Source: Candidatus Blautia excrementipullorum (lineage in GTDB: Bacteria; Bacillota; Clostridia; Lachnospirales; Lachnospiraceae). From it: DNA of 32,175 nucleotides. The notes beneath the pieces were generated by a model. The model was not told the origin of the DNA, made no database searches, and was given only the letters and a program-made list of their open reading frames with translations. Below are positions 15,823 to 25,565 of this stretch, in pieces. The stretch lies in NCBI GenBank assembly GCA_019118645.1, contig DWYN01000072.1:1-32175 (forward strand), written 5' to 3'. A program made the translations under genes and the position numbers. Each line of letters starts with the position of its first letter. Within the stretch, counting starts at the first letter, position 1.

Positions 15823-17205
15823 TTATCGTATTGTTTCTTTATAATATTTATTAAGGATTTTTGTGTCGATACGGTCCAGTTCTTCTTTCGGGAGCAGCCC
15901 CAGAAGTTCCCAGCCCTTGTCCAGGGTTTCTGTGATGCTGCGGTTTTCTGTCTCGGACTGGCCGATAAATTCTGACTCAAAGGCTTTTCCGAATACGAGA
16001 TACCGTTTGTCCATAGGCGAAAGCTCGTCCTCGCCGATAACGGAAGCCAGGGCCCTTGCGTCTCCTACCTTTGCGTAACAGGAAAAAAGCTGGTTGGCCA
16101 CATCCTGGTGATCCTCTCTGGTGAAGCCTTCGCCGATGCCGTCTTTCATCAGACGGGACAGGGAGGGGAGGACGCTTACGGGGGGATAAATAGCCTGCCC
16201 GTGAAGCTGGCGGTCAAGTACGATTTGCCCCTCTGTGATATATCCTGTCAGATCGGGGATCGGATGAGTGATATCATCGTTGGGCATGGTCAGAATCGGT
16301 ATCTGTGTAACGGAACCGGTGCCGCCCCGAACAATTCCAGCTCTTTCATAGAGAGTAGCCAGCTCGCTGTACAGGTATCCGGGGTAGCCTTTTCGAGAGG
16401 GAATTTCTCCTTTGGAGGAGGAAACCTCACGCATGGCTTCGCAGAAGGAAGTTATATCCGTCAGAATAACCAGAATATGCATGCCTTTCTCAAAGGCAAG
16501 ATACTCTGCCGCGGTCAGAGCGATTTTGGGAGTGAGAAGACGCTCCACCACAGGATCATTTGCAAGGTTCAGAAACATTACAACATGATCGGAAGCGCCG
16601 CTTTCCTCGAAGGTCCGGCGGAAAAATTCCGCCACGTCATATTTTACGCCCATTGCTGCAAACACAATGGCGAAATTTTCATCGGAGTCTCCCCCCAGGG
16701 AAGCCTGCTGAACAATCTGAGCGGCGAGCTTGTCGTGAGGAAGTCCGTTTCCGGAAAAAATCGGCAGTTTCTGCCCGCGGATCAGCGTGGTCAGTCCGTC
16801 AATAGCGGAAATTCCGGTGTTGATATAATTCCGGGGGTACTCTCTTGTAACAGGGTTCAGAGGCAGCCCGTTGATATTCAGGCTTACCTCCGGAGAAATA
16901 TCGCCCAGCCCGTCGATGGGCTGTCCGATCCCGTTAAAGGTACGCCCAAGAATCTCAGGAGAGAGTCCGATCTCCAGGGGATGCCCTGTCAGCCGTGTAT
17001 GGGTGTTGCTCAGAGACATGCTGTCTGTCCCTTCAAACACCTGAATCACGGCCTTGTCCTCATAAATTTCGATAATACGGCCAATTTTCCGGGTTCCGTC
17101 ATCCATATGAAATTCCACGATTTCTTCATAGGAAGCGTTTTTGACTCCTTCCAGAACCACCAGAGGGCCGTTTATTTCGCTTAATCCTAAATATTCGATT
17201 GCCAT
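15823..17205 (-). CDS. ntpB: V-type ATPase subunit B (regulatory, non-catalytic)
   Basis: The 460-aa B subunit alternates with A in the hexameric head and has a degenerate nucleotide site. As expected it lacks a P-loop; the equivalent position reads [15 protein letters not shown]. Also present are [15 protein letters not shown], a [13 protein letters not shown] segment and [20 protein letters not shown] 17205 is preferred because AGGAGG lies 10 nt upstream, while the first in-frame ATG at 17214 directly abuts it. The gene starts 17 nt after the stop of subunit A. Confidence 0.96.
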   Translation of the reverse strand: MAIEYLGLSEINGPLVVLEGVKNASYEEIVEFHMDDGTRKIGRIIEIYEDKAVIQVFEGTDSMSLSNTHTRLTGHPLEIGLSPEILGRTFNGIGQPIDGLGDISPEVSLNINGLPLNPVTREYPRNYINTGISAIDGLTTLIRGQKLPIFSGNGLPHDKLAAQIVQQASLGGDSDENFAIVFAAMGVKYDVAEFFRRTFEESGASDHVVMFLNLANDPVVERLLTPKIALTAAEYLAFEKGMHILVILTDITSFCEAMREVSSSKGEIPSRKGYPGYLYSELATLYERAGIVRGGTGSVTQIPILTMPNDDITHPIPDLTGYITEGQIVLDRQLHGQAIYPPVSVLPSLSRLMKDGIGEGFTREDHQDVANQLFSCYAKVGDARALASVIGEDELSPMDKRYLVFGKAFESEFIGQSETENRSITETLDKGWELLGLLPKEELDRIDTKILNKYYKETIR

Positions 17206-17222
17206 ATAAACCATTCCTCCTG

Positions 17223-18992
17223 TCAGCCGTTTTTCTCAAGCACTTTGTCATAAAACGCGTCAATATCCCTGCGGTACTGGTCAAACCGTTCCGGTTCACG
17301 GTTGGGAACGTCATACTTAATGGAAATAATCCGTTCAAAAATATTGTCCTCTTTCAGCACGGAAACGGGCATTCCGCGGTTTACAAGCGCGCGGGATTTC
17401 TCATACAGATAGAGGATAATCTCCATCATCTGGAACTGCTTTTCCATGGGAACGCAGGTATCTTCCTCGTGGAAGGCGTTTTGCTGCAAAAAGCCCAGCC
17501 GGATTACCCTGGCGATCTCCAGAGTCAGCTTCTGATCATCCGGAAGAACATCGCTTCCGATGAGTTTTACAATTTCCATAAGGGAGCTTTCCTGATTTAG
17601 AATCGCCATAATCTGATTCCGGTCAGCCACAAACTTCGGAGATACATTTTTGCGGTACCAGGGAGAAAGATCTTCCAGATACTCGCTGTAGCTGGTCAGC
17701 CAGTGGATGGCGGGAAAGTGGCGGGCATAGGCCAGGGATTTGTCAAGTCCCCAGAAACAGCGGACAAAACGTTTGGTGTTCTGAGTGACGGGTTCTGAGA
17801 AATCTCCTCCCTGGGGAGAAACAGCCCCGATAATCGTCACAGATCCTTCTGTTCCATTCAGATTCTGCATCATTCCGGCCCTCTCATAAAAGGCGGAAAG
17901 CCTGGAAGCCAGATATGCGGGGAAGCCTTCCTCCGCCGGCATTTCCTCCAGACGGCCGGACAGCTCACGGAGGGCTTCTGCCCAGCGGGAGGTGGAGTCG
18001 GCCATGATAGCTACGTCATAACCCATATCGCGGTAATACTCCGCCAGGGTAACGCCTGTATAGATGGACGCTTCACGGGCGGCCACAGGCATGTTGGAAG
18101 TGTTGGCGATCAGTGTGGTACGATCCATCATCAGATTTCCGGATTTGGGGTCAATCAGCCTGGAAAAATCTTCCAGAACCTGAGTCATCTCATTTCCGCG
18201 CTCCCCGCAGCCGATATAGACAATAATATCGGCATCCGACCACTTGGCAATCTGGTGCTGGGTCATGGTTTTTCCGGTACCGAAACCTCCGGGCACAGCC
18301 GCAGTGCCTCCCTTGGCAATGGGAAACAGGGTATCCAGAATACGCTGGCCTGTAATCAGAGGAATGCTGGCAGGATAGCGCATACGGGAGGGCCGGGGAA
18401 CCCGGATGGGCCATTTCTGGGCAAGGGCAAGATCTTTTGTACTTCCGTCCGGAAACTGCATGGTGACGATGGGGTCAAGAATGGTATAATCTCCGTCCTT
18501 GGCCGCCCGGATAACAGTTCCCTCGGGAAAATTGGGGGGAACCATAGATTTATGGAGAATAGAAGCGGTTTCCTGTGTCTCTGCGATAATCGTTCCGGGA
18601 CCGATGATATCCCCTTCTTTAACGGTGAGATGCACTTTCCATTTTTTTTCAGTGTCAAGAGAATCTACACTGACGCCCCGGGAGATATATTTTCCGGAAG
18701 TTTTGGCAATCTCCTCAAGGGGTCGCTGAATTCCGTCAAAAATATTGTGGATGATACCCGGCCCCAGGAGAACAGAGATGGCGTCCCCTGTTCCTGTAAC
18801 GGTTTCGCCGGGGCGCAGCCCGGTAGTCTCCTCGAATACCTGAACGGTAGTCATGCCTTTCTTCAGACCGATGACTTCACCTACAAGATGATCTTTTCCT
18901 ACGTGAACCATCTCTGAAATTTTAAAGCCCGGATCGCCTTTCAGATAAATAACGGGGCCGTTAATGCCGTAAATAATGCCTGTTCTACTCAT
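17223..18992 (-). CDS. ntpA: V-type ATPase catalytic subunit A
   Basis: The 589-aa catalytic subunit binds and hydrolyses or makes ATP. The P-loop GGFGTGKT is at residues 235-242, with a Gly where many relatives have Pro. The [10 protein letters not shown] motif and the [21 protein letters not shown] segment carrying catalytic residues follow. The A-type non-homologous bulge region (about 115-200) distinguishes it from F1-beta. ATG 18992 overlaps the end of the subunit E gene by 8 nt, with GGAGG upstream, indicating translational coupling. Confidence 0.97.
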   Translation of the reverse strand: MSRTGIIYGINGPVIYLKGDPGFKISEMVHVGKDHLVGEVIGLKKGMTTVQVFEETTGLRPGETVTGTGDAISVLLGPGIIHNIFDGIQRPLEEIAKTSGKYISRGVSVDSLDTEKKWKVHLTVKEGDIIGPGTIIAETQETASILHKSMVPPNFPEGTVIRAAKDGDYTILDPIVTMQFPDGSTKDLALAQKWPIRVPRPSRMRYPASIPLITGQRILDTLFPIAKGGTAAVPGGFGTGKTMTQHQIAKWSDADIIVYIGCGERGNEMTQVLEDFSRLIDPKSGNLMMDRTTLIANTSNMPVAAREASIYTGVTLAEYYRDMGYDVAIMADSTSRWAEALRELSGRLEEMPAEEGFPAYLASRLSAFYERAGMMQNLNGTEGSVTIIGAVSPQGGDFSEPVTQNTKRFVRCFWGLDKSLAYARHFPAIHWLTSYSEYLEDLSPWYRKNVSPKFVADRNQIMAILNQESSLMEIVKLIGSDVLPDDQKLTLEIARVIRLGFLQQNAFHEEDTCVPMEKQFQMMEIILYLYEKSRALVNRGMPVSVLKEDNIFERIISIKYDVPNREPERFDQYRRDIDAFYDKVLEKNG

Positions 18993-19572
18993 GTTTCAGA
19001 CCTCCGTCAAATTTGAATTCTCTGCGAAGGGACTCCATTCCCTCCAGGAAGGAATTGTCGATCAGGATATTTTTATGGGGAATAGCCGCCCGTATGCCGC
19101 CAACAAAAGACTCTTCGGAAACAGAGAGGGCCACTCCTGTCTCTGAGGATACTTTTTCCGCAATATCTTTGTCGTCCAGAGAGAGCGAAATCTGAATCTC
19201 GTCCTCACCGGCGAATTCTTTGACTTCCCTGATCTGGCGGCGAAGATAATCAAGATATTCGGGTGTTGACATAAAAAGTTCCAGTTTTTTTCTGACTTTC
19301 GCAAAAAGATCGGTTTTCAGTTCTTCCTGTTTTCGGGACCAGTCCCGCTTCAGAGTGATCTGCTCCGCGGAAAGCGCTTTGTTGACTTCACGGCGGACAT
19401 GCTCGGCTTCAGCCTTTACCTCTGCCTCCGCGCTCTGGGTACGGGTGGATTTATGCTCTTCCAGCATCTGTGCGAGATGTTCTCTGTGTTCCTCAATTGC
19501 CTTGGCCGCGTCTTCTTTGGCCTCCTCCACAGATATGTCGTAAAAATGCTGGAGTTTTTCATCTATTGTCAT
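18985..19572 (-). CDS. ntpE: V-type ATPase subunit E (peripheral stalk)
   Basis: The 195-aa peripheral stalk subunit has a long charged N-terminal helix (EEAKEDAAKAIEEHREHLAQ and following Glu/Lys/Ala-rich residues to about 110). A compact C-terminal domain containing GVALSVSEESFVGGI and an IDNSFLEGMESLRREF end completes it. It pairs with the G/H-type subunit to form the stator. GTAGGAGG-type site directly upstream of the ATG. Sequence is variable in this family, so assignment rests on both pattern and operon position. Confidence 0.9.
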   Translation of the reverse strand: MTIDEKLQHFYDISVEEAKEDAAKAIEEHREHLAQMLEEHKSTRTQSAEAEVKAEAEHVRREVNKALSAEQITLKRDWSRKQEELKTDLFAKVRKKLELFMSTPEYLDYLRRQIREVKEFAGEDEIQISLSLDDKDIAEKVSSETGVALSVSEESFVGGIRAAIPHKNILIDNSFLEGMESLRREFKFDGGLKHE

Positions 19573-19645
19573 ATTTTCCTCCTACAGACGCACCTGCTGC
19601 GTCATTCAGACGGATATGGAAGCCGGCTTCCATACTTCCGCCTGC

Positions 19646-19954
19646 CTATAATTTCAGTCCGATTGCTTCATTTACATATGAAGTAATAAAATCCGGTTTG
19701 CGGCCGGTTCCGTGCCTGTCGGGGATCTCGATGATCAGAGGCGTTTTGTGGTGAAGCCGGACTTCGTCTATGATTTCCGGGAATTCCCTGCCGAATTTTT
19801 CGGTCAGAAGAATAATCCCGATTTCTTTGTCTGCGATTGTCCGCTCAAGAGCTTCCTTCAGCTCCGCGCGCTCATGGACAACCACACCTTCAACGCCGGC
19901 AAGGCGCATTCCGGTGTAGGTGTCGATGTTGTCGCTGATTAAATACATTTTCAT
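19646..19954 (-). CDS. ntpG: V-type ATPase subunit F (central stalk; NtpG in enterococcal naming)
   Basis: The 102-aa alpha/beta protein binds subunit D in the rotor. It starts MKMYLISDNIDTYTGMRLAG and contains GIILLTEKFGREFPEII and the ending TPLIIEIPDRHG, all typical for subunit F. The ATG at 19954 is preferred to a start nine codons upstream because the latter would overlap the subunit K gene and the family begins at this methionine. An AAGAGG site lies upstream. Confidence 0.93.
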   Translation of the reverse strand: MKMYLISDNIDTYTGMRLAGVEGVVVHERAELKEALERTIADKEIGIILLTEKFGREFPEIIDEVRLHHKTPLIIEIPDRHGTGRKPDFITSYVNEAIGLKL

Positions 19955-19967
19955 AAAAATCTGCCTC

Positions 19968-20402
19968 TTAAAGCTGGCCAAGGATCATGAAGGAAATAAT
20001 CAGTCCGTAAAGGGCAATACCTTCTGCCATGGCTACAAAAATAATAGATTTACCGAAAAGGGAGCCGTCCTCGCTGAGCGCTCCCAGGGCAGCGCTTGCG
20101 GAGCTTGCAACTGCAATACCGGAACCAAGGCCGGAAATGCCTGTTACAAGAGCGGCGCCGATGTATCCGAGGCCTGTGGCAAGACCGTCCGCGGAAGCGG
20201 CATCAGCGGCCTGTACGCCGGAAGTTCCTGCAAACATTACTACGGAAGCCACAAGAATGACTCCGAAAAACATAAAGCAGTTGGCGGCCAGGGATTTTTT
20301 GTAGCGTTTCCGGCTTTTTTCGCCGAGGAAAAAGCAGCCGAAGGGGACGATGATGCTGAGAATCAGTGCGATTGCGGTTACAATTTGAATAATCATGTTC
20401 AT
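19968..20402 (-). CDS. ntpK: V-type ATPase subunit K (membrane rotor proteolipid)
   Basis: The 144-aa protein has four membrane helices forming two hairpins of the c-ring. Only the second hairpin carries the classic features: Gly/Ala-rich TM3 (GLGYIGAALVTGISGLGSGI) and the ion-binding Glu127 in TM4 (AMAEGIALYGLI). The first hairpin (residues 4-60) has lost the Gly-rich pattern and any acidic residue. One carboxylate per double hairpin matches the enterococcal NtpK layout. Whether it carries sodium or protons cannot be decided here. AGGAGG is 8 nt before the ATG. Confidence 0.93.
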   Translation of the reverse strand: MNMIIQIVTAIALILSIIVPFGCFFLGEKSRKRYKKSLAANCFMFFGVILVASVVMFAGTSGVQAADAASADGLATGLGYIGAALVTGISGLGSGIAVASSASAALGALSEDGSLFGKSIIFVAMAEGIALYGLIISFMILGQL

Positions 20403-20501
20403 GGTGATATCCTCCTGAAGATAATGAATTTAAATGCTCATTCAGCATTCCGGAAAATGCTGAATAACTGCGTTTTGTATATTTCCGAATTTTCCGTATT
20501 T

Positions 20502-22448
20502 TTATGAGGTCTTTTTCTGCGTATGATATTTCATAAACGGACGGAACTCGCGCCCGCTGCCGGCGTAAAAGCGGCTGAAAATTTCATAATATTCAAGACG
20601 GAGCACCTGAATTCCGACGATCAGGCCCTCCATGGCGCATACGAAGAGATTCCCGAGTATGATCACAATCCAGTTGGGACTTCCCCCGTTCGCAGCTCCT
20701 GCCAGCATCATAACTACCTCCATCATTGCCGCGTGGCTGACGGCAAAAGCGCCGATACGCAGAAAAGACAGGGTGTTTGACAGGTAGCTGAGAAGCACCT
20801 CAAACAGCTCAAAAAAACTCTGGACAAAAAACATGCCTTTCTGTTCCGGAAAAACATGCGCCTTCTTTTTCACCAGATTGGTAAGAGGCTCTTTTAAAAA
20901 CATAAGAGCAAGAGGCACAAGAAACATTACCACAAGCACCGCGGCCGCGGGGAGCTTTCTTCCGGAGACAAACAGCCCGATGGTGACGACGATGGATCCG
21001 TAAAACACAAGGCCGGCAACGGCGTTGCTGTCAAACCATGCTTTTTCCACATCATGATTTCGTATGGAATTGATAATATTAAACACCATGCACACCAGAA
21101 TGATAAACATTCCAAAGCCGATGGCGATGACGAATACCGCGTTCAGAGTTCCTACCAGGGGAACATCCATCATGGCCGTCATTGGCTTCAGCCATATGGC
21201 GTGCAGGATATCCTCAAATCCGAAAAGACTGCCGTACATAAATCCGAAGAAGATGGAAAAAATTCCTGCACAGCTTATGATTCCTGCCAGATCCAGATGC
21301 TTCTTTTTATACAAGAACAGACCGCCCAGAAACAGAAGAAGCCCCTGGCCAACATCTCCGAACATAGCGCCGAAGATAAGAGAGTAGGTAATGGCCACAA
21401 ACCAGGTGGGATCCATTTCATTGTAAGCGGGCAGGCCGTACATTTTTACATACATTTCAAAGGGCTTGAATAGCTTTGGATTTTTCAGCTTTGTAGGCGC
21501 CTTTTGCCTGGCGGGAGGCTGCTGATCTTCCATAAGACAGAAGATACGCTCGTCATTTTTGATATCTTCCTGAAAAGCCGCCGCGTCCTTCTCTGTCATC
21601 CATCCGCATAAAATATAGAAAGTATTATTTTCTCCCTGGGTGCAGGCCGCCAGCTTGCGGATGTCGAAGCAGGAAGAGTAGGCCTCCAGGGCTGCCTTTG
21701 CGGAGACAATATCCTCTCGGTTGTCTTCCAGAAACTTCTGAGCCGCCTCTTTGTTCGCCTTCAGGCCGTCATGTATTTCCTGATGCCGGCGGTCCAGCTG
21801 GGCAAAGGCCTCAGCAGCGGTTCCTTCGTAAGTATCCGGCACAAAAATCTGCTCAAAATGCATGGATGAGTATACTGCGTGAACCTTGTGAGCCTGCTGT
21901 TTCGGAACAAAGTATACGCCGTATACATATTGATCGTCATCGCCGCATTTGATGAAAATCGTATCCAGATTATCATAAATATATTTTTCGAATTTCTGAA
22001 GATACTGCTTTTCAATACGGCCGAACCGATAGTGGATGTAACGGAAATGCAGGATCTCGGATATGTCGTAATCCAGATTGCGGAAAGGACGTATGATCTT
22101 CAGCGAATCTACCATTCCGGCGTGCTCCGCGGCCAGCCGGTCGTGTTCTTCCTGCAGCCTTGCGGACTCCTGCTGGATCCGCCGGATCGCGGAAACAGCT
22201 GCTTCTGTATCCATAGGCTTTGGAGCCGTTTTTCCCGGTTCACTTAATTGTTCATAGAAGCCGCTGATTGCGGAAAGCGCTTCCTTATAAGGGTTGATTT
22301 CCAAAAACGGAGACAGATTAGCCACTTCCGTAAGCTCAGACAGGGCGTTTTCCAAATGAATTTCATATTTGGAAAGATAAGTTTCCGTCATTCTGTCAAT
22401 ATCCGCTTTGGGCCCGGTGATGCTTAAAAATTTCATTTTCTCAATCAC
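20502..22448 (-). CDS. ntpI: V-type ATPase subunit I (membrane stator, a-subunit)
   Basis: The 648-aa protein has a cytosolic N-terminal arm (about 1-330, starting MKFLSITGPKADIDRM) and a C-terminal membrane domain with about seven to eight helices. The conserved PTWFVAITYSLIFGAMFGDVGQG entry motif leads into the membrane part. It forms the ion half-channels against the K ring. The GTG start at 22448 has GGAGGT 6 nt upstream. An ATG four codons later is the alternative. It ends about 100 bp before subunit K. Confidence 0.96.
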   Translation of the reverse strand: MIEKMKFLSITGPKADIDRMTETYLSKYEIHLENALSELTEVANLSPFLEINPYKEALSAISGFYEQLSEPGKTAPKPMDTEAAVSAIRRIQQESARLQEEHDRLAAEHAGMVDSLKIIRPFRNLDYDISEILHFRYIHYRFGRIEKQYLQKFEKYIYDNLDTIFIKCGDDDQYVYGVYFVPKQQAHKVHAVYSSMHFEQIFVPDTYEGTAAEAFAQLDRRHQEIHDGLKANKEAAQKFLEDNREDIVSAKAALEAYSSCFDIRKLAACTQGENNTFYILCGWMTEKDAAAFQEDIKNDERIFCLMEDQQPPARQKAPTKLKNPKLFKPFEMYVKMYGLPAYNEMDPTWFVAITYSLIFGAMFGDVGQGLLLFLGGLFLYKKKHLDLAGIISCAGIFSIFFGFMYGSLFGFEDILHAIWLKPMTAMMDVPLVGTLNAVFVIAIGFGMFIILVCMVFNIINSIRNHDVEKAWFDSNAVAGLVFYGSIVVTIGLFVSGRKLPAAAVLVVMFLVPLALMFLKEPLTNLVKKKAHVFPEQKGMFFVQSFFELFEVLLSYLSNTLSFLRIGAFAVSHAAMMEVVMMLAGAANGGSPNWIVIILGNLFVCAMEGLIVGIQVLRLEYYEIFSRFYAGSGREFRPFMKYHTQKKTS

Positions 22449-22466
22449 GATGTTACCTCCGGGTTA

Positions 22467-23510
22467 TTAATTGCTGCGAATGTACTGCAGCGCTTCTTCG
22501 GCAGCCACCCCGTATCTTACACACTCAATGGCAATGGTCAGACGGTTGACTTCATGCTCTTTGTGATACAGATAGGAGTAGAGAACCGCAACGGAATAAG
22601 GATCTCTGCGGGCCTCTTTTTCCAGGGTGGTCCGGAGCATATGGTTATAAAATTCCTCCAGATTGTGGGCTGCCAGATAATCGTACTTTTTACCATAGTA
22701 TGTCCTGCGGAACATTTTCCTTGCATCCTCGTAGGAGGGCGCCTCCACCAGGGCATGTATTTCTTCTTTTTTCAGTTTATAGTTCATAGGAATCAGCAGA
22801 GCGTAAATATCTGCCGGCGCCATATGGAAAAACCGTTTGGAACGGAAGATAAACTGCAGGTTCAGCATATCGAATTTTTCTCCGTATGCCATGGTGATCT
22901 CCTTCAGATCATTTCCGGAAAACAGCTTCCTGCGGACATTCCAGATCTGTGTAAAATAATAGAGATCCAGCGCCATCCCGTAATCGAAAAGCAGGGCGCT
23001 TTCATGATTCTGGATTTTGGAAAGAGGCTGATAAAATTCATTCCCCTTCAGCGCGGCAAGGAATTCTTCCATTGTCGTGCAGGCGATAAGCCGGTCCACA
23101 TCCAGTTTGGAATGCTTCCGGAAAAAATCCCGGTAAGGCGAAATATCGATAGGGTCGGTATTTCTATGATCAAAAAGGTTTGTCATAATTTCCTTGAGCA
23201 CACGTATTTCGTACCGTTTGGAATAAAGCTCCAGGAATTTTTTCTGTTCCGAATTGGCAAACTGATAAATTCTTGAAAAGTCGGCAAAAATAGATGCTCT
23301 CAATAATTTTTCAATCTGCCCCCGGTGAAGAGAATTTTCATCCAGAGAAGCCCATGCCCCGGCATATTCCGGCGTGCGCTTAAGATAGGCGGCAACCTGG
23401 GGGACGCTGGGAAGCTGGACGATTTCCTGAAGTTGCTCTTCCGTGATCAGCTTGCTCTGCATGGCACGGATTTTTGCTGAAATCCCGCTGTAAGAAAGGA
23501 GATTTCCCAT
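22467..23510 (-). CDS. ntpC: V-type ATPase subunit C (d-type socket)
   Basis: The 347-aa protein couples the central stalk to the membrane ring. It is all-helical, with family features in YSGISAKIRAMQSKLITEEQ at the start, FDHRNTDPIDISPYR in the middle and repeats of short aromatic helices. ATG 23510 has AGGAGG 11 nt upstream. In many V-ATPase operons this gene lies between E and F; here it precedes subunit I. Confidence 0.9.
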   Translation of the reverse strand: MGNLLSYSGISAKIRAMQSKLITEEQLQEIVQLPSVPQVAAYLKRTPEYAGAWASLDENSLHRGQIEKLLRASIFADFSRIYQFANSEQKKFLELYSKRYEIRVLKEIMTNLFDHRNTDPIDISPYRDFFRKHSKLDVDRLIACTTMEEFLAALKGNEFYQPLSKIQNHESALLFDYGMALDLYYFTQIWNVRRKLFSGNDLKEITMAYGEKFDMLNLQFIFRSKRFFHMAPADIYALLIPMNYKLKKEEIHALVEAPSYEDARKMFRRTYYGKKYDYLAAHNLEEFYNHMLRTTLEKEARRDPYSVAVLYSYLYHKEHEVNRLTIAIECVRYGVAAEEALQYIRSN

Positions 23511-23527
23511 CTTGTGTCACACCTCCT

Positions 23528-23839
23528 TCAGCCTTCCAGAAGTTTATGAAACAATTCTTCAGACAACTTCTCGGAATTCCGGCTGTAATAAGCGTCGAGC
23601 TCGGCAAGAGAGGTTTCCATACTCTGCCTGAGAGCAGCCAGCTCCGCGTTCTTTTTTTCTTCCAGGCTGCTGCGCAGCTGCTGTATTTTTTTATTGGTTT
23701 CCTGCTCCAGCTCTGCGTCAAAGACTTTGCATTGCTGCTCCATCTCAGCGGAGAGTGCGGACTTTGTTCTGTCGGCATCCTCCATGATGCGCCGGGCAGT
23801 GAGTTCTATTTCGGACAGCTTATTGAAAATTTGTTCCAT
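23528..23839 (-). CDS. V-type ATPase subunit G/H-like stalk protein
   Basis: The 103-aa, strongly charged, fully helical protein is predicted to form a coiled coil (ELTARRIMEDADRTKSALSA and following Glu/Lys/Gln-rich heptads). It is first in the ATPase operon, the usual place of the G-type (NtpF/AtpH) peripheral stalk subunit that pairs with E. ATG 23839 is preferred to GTG 23845 because AAGGAGG lies about 6 nt upstream. Sequence alone is not diagnostic, so context carries weight. Confidence 0.8.
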   Translation of the reverse strand: MEQIFNKLSEIELTARRIMEDADRTKSALSAEMEQQCKVFDAELEQETNKKIQQLRSSLEEKKNAELAALRQSMETSLAELDAYYSRNSEKLSEELFHKLLEG

Positions 23840-23870
23840 ATTCACCCTCCTTTAAACTGGTATTTTTGGA

Positions 23871-23899
23871 ACTTTATCATATGATACACCTTTTGTTAA
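23871..23899 (-). promoter_or_regulatory. Likely promoter of the V-ATPase operon
   Basis: On the minus strand TTAACA (23894-23899) and TAAAGT (23871-23876) are 17 nt apart, about 30 bp before the first ATPase gene. TATCAT slightly upstream is an alternative -10. Confidence 0.45.
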
Positions 23900-24012
23900 A
23901 AAATTACCACTCAAAAAGATACAATTTTTGGGGAATATTTTACAGTCAAATTGTGTAAAATGGACATTCTTTTGGCTCAAATATGGAGAGGAAAGAGGAG
24001 GGACAACTATTT

Positions 24013-24117
24013 ATGAAACAGAACGGGCCCTGTGGGAATGCGGAGGAAACCAGGATCCGGCAAAGTGCGGATTTTGGAGGTTTTGCTTGCCTGCCGGAGA
24101 GAAACCATGTATTATGA
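24013..24117 (+). CDS. Possible 34-aa small protein or leader peptide before trmB
   Basis: A short frame starting MKQNGPCGNAEE and ending GGFACLPERNHVL lies about 35 bp upstream of trmB, after an AGAGGAGGG site at a rather long distance (about 10-12 nt). Residues are not low-complexity and include two cysteines. I do not recognise it. It could be a translated leader or chance. Confidence 0.3.
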   Translation: MKQNGPCGNAEETRIRQSADFGGFACLPERNHVL

Positions 24118-24152
24118 TAAAAGTATTTTGCGGAATTATACAGGAGGAACAT

Positions 24153-24812
24153 ATGAGATTAAGAAATATACCAGGGGCAAAGGATGCGATTGCAGAGAGC
24201 CCCTATGTGGTGCAGGAACCGGAAAAATGCCGGGAACGATGGGGAGAATGCTTTCCGGAAAAGCAGCCCCTCCATATAGAAGTGGGAATGGGGAAAGGCC
24301 GTTTTCTGATGGATATGGCGCGCCTGCACCCGGAAATTAATTATGCAGGGATTGAGATGTATGACAGTGTACTGCTCCGGGCTCTCCAGAAACGAGAGGA
24401 ATGGAAGGCTTCCGGAGAGGAGCTGAATAATCTTCTGTTTATGAGGATGGACGCGAGAGAGCTTCCCCAGGTATTCGGAAAAGGTGAAGTGGAGCGTATT
24501 TATCTGAATTTTTCAGACCCCTGGCCAAAAGCCCGCCATGCCAAGCGGCGGCTGACTTCCAGAGAATTTCTCGCGCGCTATGAGGAAATTCTTGTGCCAG
24601 AGGGTCTTGTGGAATTTAAGACGGATAACCGAGAACTTTTTGAATTTTCCCTGGAAGAGGTAAAGGAGAGGGGATGGGAACTCCTGGAATATACCTTCGA
24701 TCTTCATTCCCAGCCGGAAATGATGAAAGGCAATGTAATGACAGAATACGAAGAAAAATTTTCTTCCATGGGGAATCCGATCTGTAAGCTGATCTGCAGA
24801 CAGCGGCAGTGA
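24153..24812 (+). CDS. trmB: tRNA (guanine46-N7)-methyltransferase
   Basis: The 219-aa SAM-dependent methyltransferase makes m7G46 in tRNA variable loops. It starts MRLRNIPGAKD, as Firmicute TrmB proteins do. It carries the SAM site IEVGMGKGRFL, GIEMYDSVLLRA, catalytic LNFSDPWPKARHAKRRLT and the C-terminal TEYEEKFSSMGNPI motif. ATG 24153 follows AGGAGG at 5 nt. The frame is open further upstream, but the family start and ribosome binding site exclude it. Divergent from the V-ATPase operon. Confidence 0.96.
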   Translation: MRLRNIPGAKDAIAESPYVVQEPEKCRERWGECFPEKQPLHIEVGMGKGRFLMDMARLHPEINYAGIEMYDSVLLRALQKREEWKASGEELNNLLFMRMDARELPQVFGKGEVERIYLNFSDPWPKARHAKRRLTSREFLARYEEILVPEGLVEFKTDNRELFEFSLEEVKERGWELLEYTFDLHSQPEMMKGNVMTEYEEKFSSMGNPICKLICRQRQ

Positions 24813-25209
24813 AAGGGCGCCAGAGCTTAGATATGCCAGTCTGAACCGCAGAACTTAGTATTATAAATGAAATTCGCACCAAGAGCCCGGCCTTGTACAG
24901 ATCTGACCCTATTGCTGTAAAAATGCCGCTTTAAGCGCAATAGACAAAACACAGGCCTAAAATAAGCGCATTAGGATATCCAAGAAAGCTTATAGGAGGC
25001 AGCGTAGATGAATCTTGCCAGATAAACGGAATGAGGGAGAGGCATTTCCGGAAACAGCAGGAACGCCGGGAAGGTACGAACACATTTACGGCGGAGCCGC
25101 ATACGATATAGAAAACAGGCAGGGCTGCTTCCATTGGAAGAAAAGTGGCTGAACATCAAAATTGTCAGCTGCCGGCCCTATAACAGCCGTAAAATTCGGG
25201 GGAGATTTC
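24813..25209. other. 397-bp gap without a supported gene
   Basis: No intact gene is visible. The minus strand has hydrophobic stretches in two different frames (for example LILGLCFVYCA near 24940 and FPEMPLPHSVYLARF near 25030) that might be a decayed membrane protein, but no family is recognisable and there is no start signal. Confidence 0.3.
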
Positions 25210-25377
25210 ATGACGCCAAGAAAAGGAAACAATAAAATTCAGAATCTTATGACACAGTTCAGCTATGAACACCGAAAGCTGGATAAGCGCCTGACAAAAA
25301 TCAGGAAAAACGCAGACGAACTGGCAAAAATGCTGGATTCCTTGCCCGCGAAAAAGGATGGAAGAAAGGAAAAATAA
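25210..25377 (+). CDS. Small basic protein of unknown function
   Basis: The 55-aa product is strongly basic and helical (RKLDKRLTKIRKNADELAKM), probably one amphipathic helix with Lys-rich ends. GGGGGAG lies 5 nt before the ATG at 25210, supporting translation. An upstream in-frame ATG at 25162 lacks a site. It lies alone between trmB and the tRNA-Lys promoter. I do not recognise the family; a nucleic-acid binding or structural role is only a guess. Confidence 0.6.
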   Translation: MTPRKGNNKIQNLMTQFSYEHRKLDKRLTKIRKNADELAKMLDSLPAKKDGRKEK

Positions 25378-25406
25378 AAAAATTTGAAAAAAATATAAAA
25401 TTTTTC

Positions 25407-25435
25407 TTGACTTTTGGTGAATGGTCTCGTATAAT
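25407..25435 (+). promoter_or_regulatory. Promoter of tRNA-Lys
   Basis: TTGACT (25407-25412), a 17-nt spacer and a perfect TATAAT (25430-25435) lie about 50 bp before the tRNA. Confidence 0.8.
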
Positions 25436-25485
25436 AGCTCTTGCGTTAAGGAAATACAGCTTATACAAATGCTGTTAAATCATTT

Positions 25486-25558
25486 GCGTCTTTAGCTCAG
25501 CTGGCAGAGCACCTGACTCTTAATCAGGGTGTCCAGGGTTCGAACCCCTGAAGACGCA
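25486..25558 (+). tRNA. tRNA-Lys (anticodon CTT)
   Basis: A full cloverleaf can be drawn. The acceptor GCGTCTT pairs with AAGACGC, followed by discriminator A. The D arm is GCTC/GAGC, the anticodon stem CCTGA/TCAGG with loop CTCTTAA (anticodon CTT at 25519-25521), and the T arm CAGGG/CCCTG with TTCGAAC. CCA is not encoded. Confidence 0.97.
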
Positions 25559-25565
25559 CTAAAGG

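Noticed and set aside
16108-17184. Long + strand frame of 358 codons inside the V-ATPase B gene
   Set aside because: Antisense shadow of a strongly conserved gene, with no start signal or recognisable motifs. The same applies to other antisense frames over metG, CapA, trxB, NlpC and guaA.
24931-25160. Minus-strand hydrophobic frames as a membrane protein gene
   Set aside because: Two short frames with no shared start, no ribosome binding site and no recognised family; recorded only as a possible relic.
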